Positions 1-9,987 of a DNA stretch of 64,000 bases are shown here, piece after piece (the first letter of the stretch is position 1; each line of letters opens with the position of its first letter). The position numbers were made by a program, and so were the translations under genes. The notes under the pieces are model-generated. The model was given only the letters and a program-made list of their open reading frames with translations. It was not told the DNA's origin and did not search any database. The DNA is from Linyphia triangularis (taxonomy: Eukaryota; Arthropoda; Arachnida; Araneae; Linyphiidae). The stretch spans positions 58,267,242 to 58,331,241 of the forward strand of contig OZ021731.1 of assembly GCA_963978545.1 (NCBI GenBank), given 5' to 3'.

Positions 1-32
1 TAACGACAGCGAAACTTAATAATGTAAGTGAA

Positions 33-330
33 TATCTGAACGATCGTCTACCCAATCACTGGATTGGCCATACTGGGTCAAATGAAATACCATTGCTTTC
101 TTGGCCGCCGAGATCCCAAGATCAAACAGCTTTTGATTTTTCCTTATGCGATTTTGTTAAAGACAAATTCTTCTTGCGTCCATTTCCCCAGGACTTACAG
201 CAACTGAAGCGGCAGATAACTGACATATTGGACTCATTAACTATGGATATTCTATCACAAATGTGGTGGAATCGGATTACAACATAAACATTTGCCGTGA
301 GAGGCACACATAGAACATGTATAGATATTC
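33..330 (+). pseudogene. mariner-type transposase, C-terminal relic
   Basis: In the frame running through position 93 the translation reads YLNDRLPNHWIGH, then LLSWPPRSQDQTAFDF and FVKDKF. This is the arrangement around the last catalytic acidic residue of arthropod mariner/Tc-type DDE transposases (family pattern WPPRSPDLxPxDFFLW...FVKD). The frame stops at 285-287. The usual family ending, a His-Ile-Glu-His-like tail, appears in another frame at about 301-325, so at least one frameshift is present. Only the C-terminal third lies in the window and it is dead. The family call is from recalled motif similarity, not a search. Confidence 0.7.
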
Positions 331-680
331 GGATAATTGCAGTTTCATGGTAAATTTGATTTATCAAACTAATTTAATTGTAGCATTCATATATATGCTT
401 TATTTTAGTTCCATTCAACGTGAATCACTCTGTATTTTTACGCAATAGTTAAATTGTTACATCAGGCAAACGATCCCCCCTTCTCCTTTTCATGTCAAGG
501 TCCAGCACAATGGCATCCCCACTCCATCTGCACGTAACGTAATATATGTACTTTCCCTCCAGACAAAAATGGGAAAAGTTGTAAGAAACCATCTAGTCAA
601 TGAACATTGTTTTAATTTAGAAGTTTGAAATTATATATCCGAGTAGGGGGGGGGGGGTAATGTATGGGGACATACATAAA
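331..680. other. no gene seen; poly-G run
   Basis: AT-rich sequence without a convincing reading frame. The only notable item is a run of about 12 G near 645-657. Confidence 0.5.
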
Positions 681-689
681 TTATGTTGC

Positions 690-806
690 GCGCAGAGGTA
701 GGAGGGAAGGGTTTGTCCAACGGTGATGGACCTTAACCTTTAATTGCTGTGGTTGGGTGGTTTGATAATTTTGCGCAAGAGCAACACTTGTCCATACTGC
801 ATAAAA
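690..806 (-). repeat. SINE-3 3' part (reverse)
   Basis: Read on the minus strand it gives the GCAGTATGG, AGTGTTGCTCTTGCGC and ACCACCCAACC blocks. The same blocks recur at 2609, 23281 and 24362. No tRNA-like promoter half is visible. Confidence 0.5.
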
Positions 807-815
807 CAATTTAAT

Positions 816-1497
816 GAACATCAGTTTAAAGTTTAAGAAATATAGTACCAGAAAAATAAATATAAATATCAAACTTGAAATATTTTAAGGGGCTGAATCA
901 TTCTACAAAAAATGACTCGCGGTCTGTCAGACCGCACACAGCAGTTAAAGGTTAACATGGGGTGCTAGATAATCGCTTGCGTTACGCAACAATTTCACTT
1001 TTGCGGGGAAAATTTAATCAGCATCTTTTTTCTTTTTTTTTTTTTAATTTAAAATTAGCTTCTGTCATTTGATATAATTTTTTTACCAAGAAAGTTAATC
1101 TGTAATAAGCTGGACTTAATTAGATCTGAGTTAGTTTTAAAAATACATAAATATACATTTTCGGTGAATTTTTAATTTTTGAAATTAAAAATTAAGATTT
1201 TTGCAAAGTTATGGCAGCAAAGTGATGTAATTTTAGGGATAGGGGTAAAAAAAAAAAAAAAAAAAAAAATGAGCGTGATTTAATTTATGAACATCCCTTA
1301 TAATAGGTAATGGAAAATATTTCATCTGGTGGGGATAAAGCTTATACCCACTAGATACGGCTATGAAATCAATGTCAAATTTAAATGCGGAGACTAGTAT
1401 TATAATTATAGTGTAATTGAAAGATGTGCGAAGTTTCACACACTTAGTTTTCTCTTAAGTTATGCTATATTTATCTTATATGTTTAAATTTTAACTA
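816..1497. other. AT-rich spacer, no gene
   Basis: Contains a T-run near 1030-1045 and an A-run of over 20 at 1247-1269. No coding signal was seen on either strand. Confidence 0.5.
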
Positions 1498-2347
1498 TTA
1501 ACCCTTTTCACTCGTATGTCCCCGTACAGGGGACATCGCATCTGTATTGGGCAAACTGTGATAACTTAGAAATACTTCGAACAGAAATGTTTTGGTTAAG
1601 TTGATTTGCTTTGGTAGAGGTGCTGCCATTACGTTCCACCCCTAAATATTGTTTATATAGTTTGTTCATATTATTACATTTCTTAGATTTTTTACCTTTT
1701 GCACTCCGAACCATACTGGATGGCTACCAGCAGCTCAGCCCTAGTGTTGCCCTTGCGCAAGTAAATTTCAACAAACCCAACCATCGACAAACTCTCCTTA
1801 TCTCTCCTTTCAAGTGGTGCAGAAAAGTGCTCGGACCGTCGTGAACTAACACTTCTCACGTTCTCTTTTGACACAAAACCTAGCTGAAATGTGTTTTTTT
1901 TTTTTTATATAACTTGGTAATTTTATCATATTTTGATTTGATTTCTTGTTCCATTTCAAGAGAAAACTTCAGGAAAACATGTATTTCTCAAAAAGTTAAA
2001 ATGGAAAAAGTTAGTTCTCCGTAATCACTAATAAACTTTAACATATATACTTCATCACTAATAAACTTTAACATATAAACATATATACTTAAGTATTCTT
2101 AGTAGTTTCAATAAATTATTTTGGCACGTTAAAAAATAAAATATTATGTGGCCACATTCCCATCTTAGGTAAAGGGGTGTATTCAGGTGCTATGTTTTAA
2201 AACTTTTGATTTAAGGATGGTAAACCTTTTAGTTAAATTGGAACACATTTCCATAAAAAAAAAAAAATTCATCTTGATTGAACACGAAAAAAAATTCCGA
2301 GTTATTTGCTAACTTTCTAAAGCATAATTACGAGTGCAAAGGGTAAA
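1498..2347. mobile_element. TTAA-type (piggyBac-like) element, copy 1
   Basis: It begins with TTAA at 1498-1501, then CCCTTTTCACTCGTA, and ends with TACGAGTGCAAAGGG at 2329-2343, so the ends are inverted repeats. A GATGTCCCC-type palindrome lies just inside the left end. A second copy is at 28170-29060. The right flank is TAAA rather than TTAA in both copies, so the target duplication is imperfect or the end is mis-placed by a base. Minus-strand fragments of open frame are present but no intact transposase. It carries a SINE-3-like segment at about 1725-1790. Assignment to piggyBac rests on TTAA plus the CCCTTT terminus. Confidence 0.6.
2036..2094. repeat. short tandem repeat, about 31 bp x2
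   Basis: The block CACTAATAAACTTTAACATA occurs twice in direct orientation inside the TTAA-type element. The other copy of the element lacks this duplication. Confidence 0.6.
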
Positions 2348-2348
2348 C

Positions 2349-2560
2349 TTCTCATATGAATTTTATGCAATGTTATTTTTTTCTGTTAAACACATTTTAA
2401 TTGATTGTCCTGCTTTTAACCCAGCCAGATTGCTTCTGTTTTGTACCAGTCATTCATCACTGTTATTACTTTTAGGTCCCTCACCACAAATAAATCTTTT
2501 TACATTTTTAAATACAATTGGATTTTATCACTTGATTTAAAGTTTATATCACTGTCCTGT
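2349..2560 (+). pseudogene. LINE ORF2 C-terminal relic
   Basis: One frame reads VKHILIDCPAFNPARL, then SSLLLLLGPSP, then FTFLNTIGFYHLI. This resembles the extreme C-terminus after the RNase H region of Jockey-like LINE ORF2 proteins (HxLxxCPxY...RxxxF, then FNFLxxI). It starts directly at the end of the TTAA-type element, which probably cut the LINE. Not functional. Confidence 0.5.
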
Positions 2561-2606
2561 AATTTGCAATTATTCTTTCTTTCATGTTTAAATTATTTTA
2601 ACGAGG

Positions 2607-2672
2607 GGTTGGTGCAGCATGGCCTTAGTGTTGCTTTTGCGCCGCAAAAACTAACCAACCAACCTCATATGA
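2607..2672 (+). repeat. SINE-3 3' end
   Basis: GCAGCATGGCCTTAGTG, then TTGCTTTTGCGCCG and an ACCAACCAACC tail. Same blocks as at 23281 and 24362. Confidence 0.5.
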
Positions 2673-2988
2673 ATTTACAAGAGTCAGAAATTTAAGTTTC
2701 CTGTTTCTTTCTTTCTTTTTTTTTCAGTACTCGAGATTGTTGACATTTGAACACAATTTGGACTAATACAAATGAAATAAGATGTCACTTATTACTATAT
2801 GATCAACCAGTTTTTACTTGATGGTATAAAAAATCTCCAAAAGTAATATCAGAACACACTTTCCAAGTTAAAATTGTTCTATTGAATTTTTTTTTATTTA
2901 TTACTGGTATACAAGAGCAGGCGACATCAAATGAATACTTTATAAAATTTTCAGTTTAAAATTCTTAAATTGAAACTTGGCTTTTTAG

Positions 2989-5900
2989 GATCTTACTCTC
3001 GAGAACATAATGGAGTGCGATTCTGAGCTGGAATACATAACCAAAGAACGTAACTTCATTCCATCCACCATCGAACAGATCTGCACCGAGCTTCCTGAAA
3101 ACAAATCCGACGGAGATGCTTTTAGAAATGACATTTTAGTAAGAAAACAATCTGTTGATTATTTGGAGCAATTGGGCTACAACATGTTCCGGCAGTTTGA
3201 ATCCGAAATGACATGTCACTACTTTGACCGACCCATCGCAAATAGAGATGATGGAAATGCTACAGTGGAATATGCCATTGTAACTACTCTTTACGATTCG
3301 CTTGATATTTTAACTTATTTTCATACACCAACAGCGCGCAGGGTGATGCCAATTCGGTATGTTTTTAGAGATTCATCTGAGTATAGTACAGAATCTTTAA
3401 ATGACCCAAGTCCTGAAAGGAAGACTGGTGCATCTGTAAATGATATTTATTCAAGAGACATACGGCGTGTTAAAGCTTTCCCCGCGTGGGGATCTACTAG
3501 AAGACTTCGGACATCTTTGCCAATTTCATCATCTGAGGTATACTGGATCAGTTCATCCGATGAAGATTCCATGGACTCGGATGAGTCGGATCACGGAGAA
3601 GGCATCTTTCTAAAAGTGGATGCCCTTAGATCTTCGTTAAAGGACAAATATAGTTCAGCGCCGAATTTCGAAGAAGATGAAAACTCTGGAACACCTGCAG
3701 TTCCATCAACGCTGGATAATGGTAATGCAACTATAGACTCGCATGCAAGTAGTAGCAGTGCGGAAAATGTAAACAGAGATTTTTCTGCTAAGGTGGAGTT
3801 TAGGAGTTCTGGAACAATTGGAACGCAAAGGAATTTTAATCCTTCAAATTTGGAACTTTACGATGCAGGCAGTGGTGGTGATGATGATAATATGCAATAT
3901 GAATTTCCTGCTGCTAGAGAAAGGAAGATGAAATACAGAAATGCTGTTACGGCTAGCTTTTCATCAAAGGTTAGTGATGACTTTTCAAGTTCAGACTCGT
4001 TAAATGTTCCAATAGCTGTTACGGGGAAATACGGAAATCATGGAAAGTCTGCTGTTCAATCAACCTGGAATAATTACAATCCTTCCACTTCGGGTTTCAA
4101 CAATGCTAATCTTCTAAATAAGGAATGCGGAAGTGAGGAGGCTTCCAAATTTCCTTGGACAAATAGCTATTGTTCTAAATTATTCAAAGATGGCGTTGAT
4201 GAGGAGGATTTTTATACAAGTGAACAAATGAACGATTTGAAAAGTCAATCCGAAATGAAAAGTGATGATTGTGTAAGACGTGTTATTTCTGTTGATGCCT
4301 GTCAAGATGATTTCAGATTAAGTGATCAGGGACATGCTGACAGTGCGTTATTAAATCGAGAAGACACACATTTTAATAGACATATCAATTTTAAGCGATC
4401 TTTGTCAAGTCCCGCTGAGTTTTCAGGAAGTAGCTTTCATGGTTTGAAAAATTCTAAAAAGGGAAGATTAAGCCCAACAAATGTGATAGATTTTAACTCA
4501 AGTGGAATAAATAAGTTTCCAGAGTTTTCAATGACAGATAACAAAATTACTTCTTCAGACGCAGACGTATTTCATTCAAAATCGCAAGAGTCTTCCCAAG
4601 AAGTATTTGCAAAAGCCTCAAACTGGGAAGTAGAAAGTTTCAATGTGGCGTCAAATTATAGCGGTCATGCATCATGTAGTCATCCTCATGTGTCTGAAGA
4701 CTCTAGTGTCCCTAATATTCCTTCAAAGCCATACTCTGAAAATGAACTCAACAGTTTAAAAGTGGTAGCGATGGATTACTTTGAACGAATGGCGCTTTTC
4801 AAAGAAAAGGTTCAATATGACCTTTTGGGTTGTGTTCAACATCCAATGACAGAAGCTGAAATTATTCATCGTCAAAAATCATTGGATCTTCTTCGAAGCC
4901 TTAGTCCAACTCATAAAAACTATGTTAAACAAAACGAATCTTTTGAGGCTGAACAAGACCTAAGCCTTTGTGAATTTATCCAAACTAAAATTGAAGATTT
5001 GGAGGAAATTAAACGTCAATACTATCTCGATTTTAAAAACTATCAAAGGGAAGCTTCTGTAAGTAGTCATGAAGCATCTTTTGGACCTCAAGAGTCTGTT
5101 GAGTATGTAAAGAAAGCTGCCGACAGTTTTCAATATGAAGAATCTCTGGAATATGCACAACGACCGAGAGCATTTCCCGTAAGTTTCAAACCCCAAGAAT
5201 CTTTCGAATGTACGCCAAGTCAGATTGAAGTAACAGACAACGTTCGACTTCAAGAACCTGTTAAACATTTTCAGCCCCTGAAAGAACATTCTGAAAATAT
5301 CCAACCCGGTGTATCTTCCGAATGTGCACAAAGTCGGATGGAAGATGACAGAATTAAACGTCAAGAATCTCTCAAATGTGAGCGAAACCGAATAGAAAAT
5401 TTGGAAAGTTCTGAATGTCAGGAAGGCGAACGTTTCGCTAGAATTAACAACCTAAAAAATTCAGTTGAGGAATTGTACTTGCCAAACTTAGGAACCACAG
5501 AAGCCCAAAGAGAGGCTACAAACAATAACTCGCGGCTAAATAAACCCTCAGAACTTCTGCCAGTGGATCTTTCAGAAAAGAAACATACGGAACTTCCGTC
5601 GGTGGATCTTTCGCTAACGAAACCCGTAGAGCTACCTCCAGTGGATCTTTCACTAAAGAAACCCGTAGAGATACCTCCAGTGAATCTTTCACTAAAGAAA
5701 CCCGTAGAGATACCTCCAGTGAATCTTTCACTAAAGAAACCCGTAGAGCTACCTCCAGTGGATCTTTCACTAAAGAAACCCGTAGAGATACCTCCAGTGA
5801 ATCTTTCACTAAAGAAACCCGTAGAGATACCTCCAGTGGATCTTTCACTAAAGAAACCCGTAGAGCTACCTCCAGTGGATCTTTCACTAAAGAAACCCGT

Positions 5901-6315
5901 AGAGATACCTCCAGTGAATCTTTCACTAAAGAAACCCGTAGAGCTACCTCCAGTGGATCTTTCACTAGTTTGGAACCGAAAATATTGCAATTCGCGATGT
6001 CTCCTAGCACCCAAACTCGCCCATCCTTTGCATTACAAGGAAGAATACTATCGAATCAGGGAGTCACGCCTGAGAGTGTTCGATAGCTTTATGAATCGGC
6101 AAACGCATGGTCCTCTTAATCAATGGAAAGTGTTAGAAGTCATCGCCAGACCACACTACTGTATATTTCCTCCAGCAGACCAGGAATATTTAAAGCGGTG
6201 TCGTCATTCTCGAGAAGCAGACGAAGGGATAAGCATGGAAGGATATCTGAAGATAAGTTTGGAATCATGTCGCACTTACGACAGTTATCCTTTGTCTTCT
6301 AACTCAAGAGAATGA
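2989..6315 (+). CDS. gene A: last exon of a large repeat-bearing protein of unknown function
   Basis: A single open frame of 1108 codons runs from a 3' splice site (cttttttag-like, ag at 2987-2988) to TGA. The first ATG is at 3010, seven codons in. The splice frame is phase 0, as in genes B-E, so I read it as a terminal exon whose upstream exons lie outside the window or were lost; a start at 3010 is the alternative. There is no membrane segment. Residues (from ATG 3010) near 176-200 hold VYWISSSDEDSMDSDESD, an acidic patch resembling a SUMO-interacting motif. Residues around 690-830 contain degenerate QES-x-EC units. Residues 845-985 are an 11-copy 13-residue array with P-V-D/N-L-S cores. 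The last 115 residues are Tyr- and Arg-rich and non-repetitive. The long open frame with balanced composition is strong evidence of coding; I do not recognise the family. Confidence 0.8.
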   Translation, partial: DLTLENIMECDSELEYITKERNFIPSTIEQICTELPENKSDGDAFRNDILVRKQSVDYLEQLGYNMFRQFESEMTCHYFDRPIANRDDGNATVEYAIVTTLYDSLDILTYFHTPTARRVMPIRYVFRDSSEYSTESLNDPSPERKTGASVNDIYSRDIRRVKAFPAWGSTRRLRTSLPISSSEVYWISSSDEDSMDSDESDHGEGIFLKVDALRSSLKDKYSSAPNFEEDENSGTPAVPSTLDNGNATIDSHASSSSAENVNRDFSAKVEFRSSGTIGTQRNFNPSNLELYDAGSGGDDDNMQYEFPAARERKMKYRNAVTASFSSKVSDDFSSSDSLNVPIAVTGKYGNHGKSAVQSTWNNYNPSTSGFNNANLLNKECGSEEASKFPWTNSYCSKLFKDGVDEEDFYTSEQMNDLKSQSEMKSDDCVRRVISVDACQDDFRLSDQGHADSALLNREDTHFNRHINFKRSLSSPAEFSGSSFHGLKNSKKGRLSPTNVIDFNSSGINKFPEFSMTDNKITSSDADVFHSKSQESSQEVFAKASNWEVESFNVASNYSGHASCSHPHVSEDSSVPNIPSKPYSENELNSLKVVAMDYFERMALFKEKVQYDLLGCVQHPMTEAEIIHRQKSLDLLRSLSPTHKNYVKQNESFEAEQDLSLCEFIQTKIEDLEEIKRQYYLDFKNYQREASVSSHEASFGPQESVEYVKKAADSFQYEESLEYAQRPRAFPVSFKPQESFECTPSQIEVTDNVRLQEPVKHFQPLKEHSENIQPGVSSECAQSRMEDDRIKRQESLKCERNRIENLESSECQEGERFARINNLKNSVEELYLPNLGTTEAQREATNNNSRLNKPSELLPVDLSEKKHTELPSVDLSLTKPVELPPVDLSLKKPVEIPPVNLSLKKPVEIPPVNLSLKKPVELPPVDLSLKKPVEIPPVNLSLKKPVEIPPVDLSLKKPVELPPVDLSLKKPVEIPPVNLSLKKPVELPPVDLSLVWNRKYCNSRCLLAPKLAHPLHYKEEYYRIRESRLRVFDSFMNRQTHGPLNQWKVLEVIARPHYCIFPPADQEYLKRCRHSREADEGISMEGYLKISLESCRTYDSYPLSSNSRE
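5542..5964 (+). repeat. 39-bp coding minisatellite: 11 PxDLS-type units
   Basis: There are eleven in-frame units: the first is 33 bp and the next ten are 39 bp each. Two unit types alternate irregularly: E-L-P-P-V-D-L-S-L-K-K-P-V and E-I-P-P-V-N-L-S-L-K-K-P-V, with one hybrid. Exact PVDLS occurs six times, PVNLS four times and SVDLS once. P-x-D-L-S followed by x-K/R is the known docking motif for the corepressor CtBP. The unit has no stop in several frames, which explains long minus-strand frames here that I do not consider genes. Confidence 0.92.
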
Positions 6316-6351
6316 TTGGCTTGATAATGTATATTTTAGACTTGTATATGG

Positions 6352-6655
6352 AAAACTCTAGGACATTGGTCTTGTATTGGACATCGTCTAGGACATTAAC
6401 CTTAGATTGGAAGTTGTCTGGGACATTGATCTTGTATCGGAAATTGTCTGGGACATTAATCTGGTATTGGACATTGTGATCTTGTACTAGATATTGTTTA
6501 GGACATTGATCTTATATCAGACATTGATATGGTATTGGACATTGTTTAGGATATTGATAGTGTGTTAAATATTGTCTAGAACATTGTATTGGATATTGTT
6601 TGGACGTTGTCTAAGATATTGATCCTGTATCTAGGGTAATTGATCTTGTACTTTA
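6352..6655. repeat. degenerate minisatellite in the gene A 3' UTR
   Basis: About ten imperfect units of roughly 30 bp built from TCTAGGACATTG, ATCTTGTATTGGACATTG and variants. It begins about 35 bp after the gene A stop, so it should be transcribed as 3' UTR. Confidence 0.8.
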
Positions 6656-7044
6656 TCTGTTATTTTGAACTTTCCTTTCTTCCAATCGTGAAGTTGCTCG
6701 CAAAACAGCCTGAAAGTCTTTATATGTTTTATTAACATTTGCAACAAATTGACGTGGATACTAAATCGAGCATTTTTTATTCTAAATATTTTTAACTATA
6801 CCTGTGCAACCTTGAAGATTGCTAGGTTTGAAAATTGATATTTTACTTATTATAAACTTTTATCACTTCTATGTGCAAAGTTGGACGTAAAATGTAACTA
6901 AAAGTGTACAGATATTTTAGTAATATTTGCAACAAATAATCGACGATTAAATAGGATTGATTTTATTCTAAATATTAACTTTATTCATGTACGACACTGA
7001 ATATGAATATTTTAATGGTTTTAACTCGTTGTTGATTATACAAA

Positions 7045-7050
7045 AATAAA
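7045..7050 (+). promoter_or_regulatory. possible poly(A) signal of gene A
   Basis: AATAAA 730 bp past the stop, the first good hexamer in an otherwise gene-free AT-rich stretch (6656-7488). Confidence 0.3.
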
Positions 7051-7496
7051 ACTTTTTACAATTATTGTCCAATTTTTTCTTCACTTAAAAACCTCATCTC
7101 AAAAGGATATCCTAAAATATATAGCCTAACCAAAATTTTCAACAATATCTACTCTTTCTACGAAATTTAATATTTAAATTATTGTTGGCAGGGAAATTAA
7201 TTTTGAAATTTCACGGTTTTTACCTCCAAAGCCTAGGTTCGATTAATGATTAAAAAAATGAATTTCTAAACTTTCTTAAATAAAAATATATTTCGCTTAC
7301 AGTATAATTTTCGCAACTAACGTAAAGTTAATGATCTTAATTAGAAATTTGAAAACGATAAGAAAATTCTTTTGTATGCCTTGAAAGCATAGAAACTATA
7401 AAGCAATTGTTATTTGAAATGTTTTCTTATACTATGAGTGCAAATAAAAATGCTTTACAGCAATGTATTTATGCCACATAGTTCATTTATTACATC

Positions 7497-8020
7497 CATC
7501 GATATAGATAAACAACTGGATAGACTGCTTAACGATGGGAAAATGAAGCCGTTGCCAGATGCAATTGGTGGGATAAAAAATACGGATTGCCGAGGATTGA
7601 AAATAAAATTTTGGATTGTACACAGAAGAAATGACAATAGTAGACCTTAATTAGTAATGAGCAAAAAAAATACTCTAACACTTTACAAGGTTTTTCGTAT
7701 TCCCATCCAACTATAAAAGTGAACTATGATTGGTTAATCATCCCACCAGCTTAGCGCCGACCAAACGGTATAGTGGTTAGCGTGCTAGCTTCTAAACCGC
7801 GAGGTTGCGGGTTCGAGTCCCGTGTTTGGCATGGGTGTTTGTAAATGTATGTTGGCTTGTCTAATGACGAATGTTTCTGCGCATTATAGCCCTCGTGTTG
7901 CTGACGGCGCCAGATAATCTGAAAACAACCAACCAACCCACCAGCTTAGCAATCCCCGTCGCGTTTTTCTCTTAGCATTGACAATGGAGCAGTCTATCCA
8001 GTTGTTTATCTATATCAATG
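7497..8020. mobile_element. MITE-A (P- or hAT-like) with nested SINE
   Basis: The ends are 33-bp inverted repeats with one mismatch (CAT-C/T-GATATAGATAAACAAC ... GTTGTTTATCTATATCAATG). They are flanked by an 8-bp direct repeat, attacatc, at 7489-7496 and 8021-8028. After removing the nested SINE-1 the element is about 330 bp. An 8-bp target duplication fits hAT and P superfamilies; the CA start and 33-bp repeat length are closer to P. No transposase. Related copies lie at 50386-50968 and 59449-60031. Confidence 0.8.
7756..7939 (+). mobile_element. SINE-1 (tRNA-derived), full length
   Basis: The tRNA-like head has an A box (TATAGTGGTTAGCG) and a B box (GGTTCGAGTCCC). A conserved body follows (GTGTTGCTGACGGCGCCAGA), then an ACCAACCAACC tail. 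The 14-bp target duplication cccaccagcttagc is exact (7742-7755 and 7937-7950), so this is a young insertion, here into MITE-A. Confidence 0.93.
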
Positions 8021-8033
8021 ATTACATCAGAGC

Positions 8034-8167
8034 AGATGCCAGATTCGTATCCTGAGTTAGGCATGGATGCTCGTTGTGGTTTAGAAACCACGATAAGCTG
8101 TAGGTCCCAGCCTGATTAACCATTGTGCGAAAAAAAGTAAAAATCTTTGAACGTATAAACAAAGCAA
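8034..8167 (+). mobile_element. SINE-2, 5'-truncated old copy
   Basis: Shows the end of a decayed B box, GGCATGGATG, TGTAGGTCCCAG and CTGATTAACCAT of the second SINE family. It is flanked by tacatcagagc on both sides (8023-8033 and 8168-8178). Confidence 0.7.
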
Positions 8168-8434
8168 CTACATCAGAGCGGAAGTCATGTGATCCTTCAT
8201 ATACTATAGGGAGGGACTTGCATATAAAGAGATCCAGTGGTAATATTTATTCCTATATATGAATATAATGATAAATATTGCCAAGAAGGAACTACCACGA
8301 CCGTACGAAAATTAGCACTCAGTAAATTTGGGGGAAATTATATACTGTCTATCACAAAAATAGCTATCTACAAGATCAAGTATTATCTGTTGTCATGGAA
8401 ACGAAACTAGCCTTAATTTCCATGGGGGATTTCA

Positions 8435-8612
8435 GCCGATCAAACGATATAGTGGTTAGCGTGCTAGCTTCTAAACCGCGAGGTTACGGGTTCGAGTCCC
8501 GCGTAAGGCATGGGTGTTTGTAAATGTATGTTGGCTTGTCTAATGATGAATGTTTCTGCGCATTATAGCTCTCGTGTTGCTGACGGCGCCAGAAAATCTG
8601 AAAACTACCAAC
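8435..8612 (+). mobile_element. SINE-1, full length
   Basis: A box and B box are present (GGTTACGGGTTCGAGTCCC) and the body is complete. The target duplication catgggggatt/catggggatt is near-perfect. Confidence 0.9.
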
Positions 8613-9290
8613 CATGGGGATTCCAAGGGAAAAACATCTACATTTTCGGTATTGTAATCTTTTTGGACGCCAATATTCTGTATGTGGCATCCCTGTTCTA
8701 AATCGAGTAGTATTTCTATAGCAACCACCACCAACCAGACTATGTGTTGATAGCTACCACTTGATAGACATTACATTAGTACAATACTTTGCAAATTATA
8801 GGAGGCTATGTGCCCATGTTATGAGTTATCAACATAACGCTCAAAAATGACACTGTTGTTTTGTCAAAAGTAACACGACACTGATTCAATATACGAAGTC
8901 TCTGGTTTTTTGAATTTTTGTTCTTTTAATAAATTGTTCTTTTAATAAAGTCAGGTATTTTTTTTTTCAAAATTTAAACCAATCTTTAATGAACTTAACA
9001 AATTAGCAGACTGCTTACTAATCATGTGGAAGGTCTTGGAATCAAATATGCTCAGTAAACATAATATCGATTGTGACAAACATTTTGCTGCATTTTTTTC
9101 CGTTCGAAACTAGAGTTTATTAAGTTTCCGTTTGAAAGACCTGGAATGCTTTCCCACCTGATACTCAAGTTTCAGTGAGTATTCCAGAATGACCTAGCTC
9201 TGGCAAAAAAATAGAATACGATATGCCATAAAATGTCAAAATATTGCCTTACGATATCAGGGTGTGAAATGATACAATGGGTAAAGGCTA
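8613..9290. other. intergenic, nothing recognised
   Basis: AT-rich, with no coding frame, SINE or terminal repeat that I can identify. Confidence 0.5.
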
Positions 9291-9960
9291 ATTTGCACTT
9301 TACCAATCATCGTATAATTCGAGATCCCTATCCATTACACGTCAGCTCTAGCACAGTGTAAACTGTTCATTCCGATCCTAGGAAAAGTCAGTTTGTGACG
9401 TGACCACCTCTGACTGACGGATCCAATACATCTAACATATTTTTATTGACTGGTGCGTCAACTCACATCTTCCACACACCTACATTCTTCCATGACCACC
9501 GATAGACGGCATATTGCTCACAATAGCTGGATTGTTCCATCTGCTGGCCCAAATGGCACAACGGAAGCTGATGTTCTAATCAATGCGTGCTAATGACCTT
9601 CCAATCAACTGGTTCGTATTCCGGATACTAGCAACGTGTAAATCAAGCTGTATTGACAGATGAAAGAATCCTGATTCAGGATGAAAGATTCTAAAATATT
9701 GACTGGTGTCCACCACCAGTCTGATCAGACCTTGATTGCTAAAAATACCTGAGTGGAATTCTTTTGGGTGATTGTTAGCCCACAAGGTGAAAAGAAACAA
9801 CTACAGATATAATTCATTTTTAGATAATATACAATAATTCTACACCTACTTGACGAGTATGCAATGGCAACACACAATGCAAAATAACGTGTTAGTGTCA
9901 TCAAGCTGCTTTTCCAAAATTTCGTTTCTTGAGTAATTTTAGTTTACTAAACTTGTCAAG
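9291..9960 (+). promoter_or_regulatory. gene B upstream region, conserved with gene C
   Basis: This 670 bp before the gene B start matches 17100-17787 before gene C in order and spacing (CTGGTGCGT, CATGACCA, TTCTAAAATATTGACT, AGTCTGATCAGACC/AGTCTGCTCAGACC, TTGATTGCTAAA). Part of it also matches 37800-38630. Promoter and 5' UTR presumably lie here; I could not fix a TATA box or start site. Confidence 0.55.
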
Positions 9961-9987
9961 ATGGAACCAATTAGAAATGATACCGCT
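9961..9987 (+). CDS. gene B exon 1 (MEPIRNDTA)
   Basis: ATG plus eight codons, followed directly by the consensus donor gtaagt at 9988. Phase 0. Gene C has the matching exon (MESTRNNTS) at the same relative place with the same donor, which is the main support for so short an exon. Confidence 0.72.

Noticed and set aside
5418..6014. Two long minus-strand open frames across the gene A minisatellite
   Set aside because: They exist because the 39-bp unit lacks stops in several frames. The plus frame is long, non-repetitive on both sides and splice-supported.
7787..7831. tRNA gene at the SINE-1 heads
   Set aside because: A and B boxes are present, but the sequence does not form a full cloverleaf with acceptor stem and is always followed by the SINE body.
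8510..8701. 63-codon frame starting in a SINE-1
   Set aside because: The same peptide appears wherever SINE-1 occurs; it is a by-product of the repeat.
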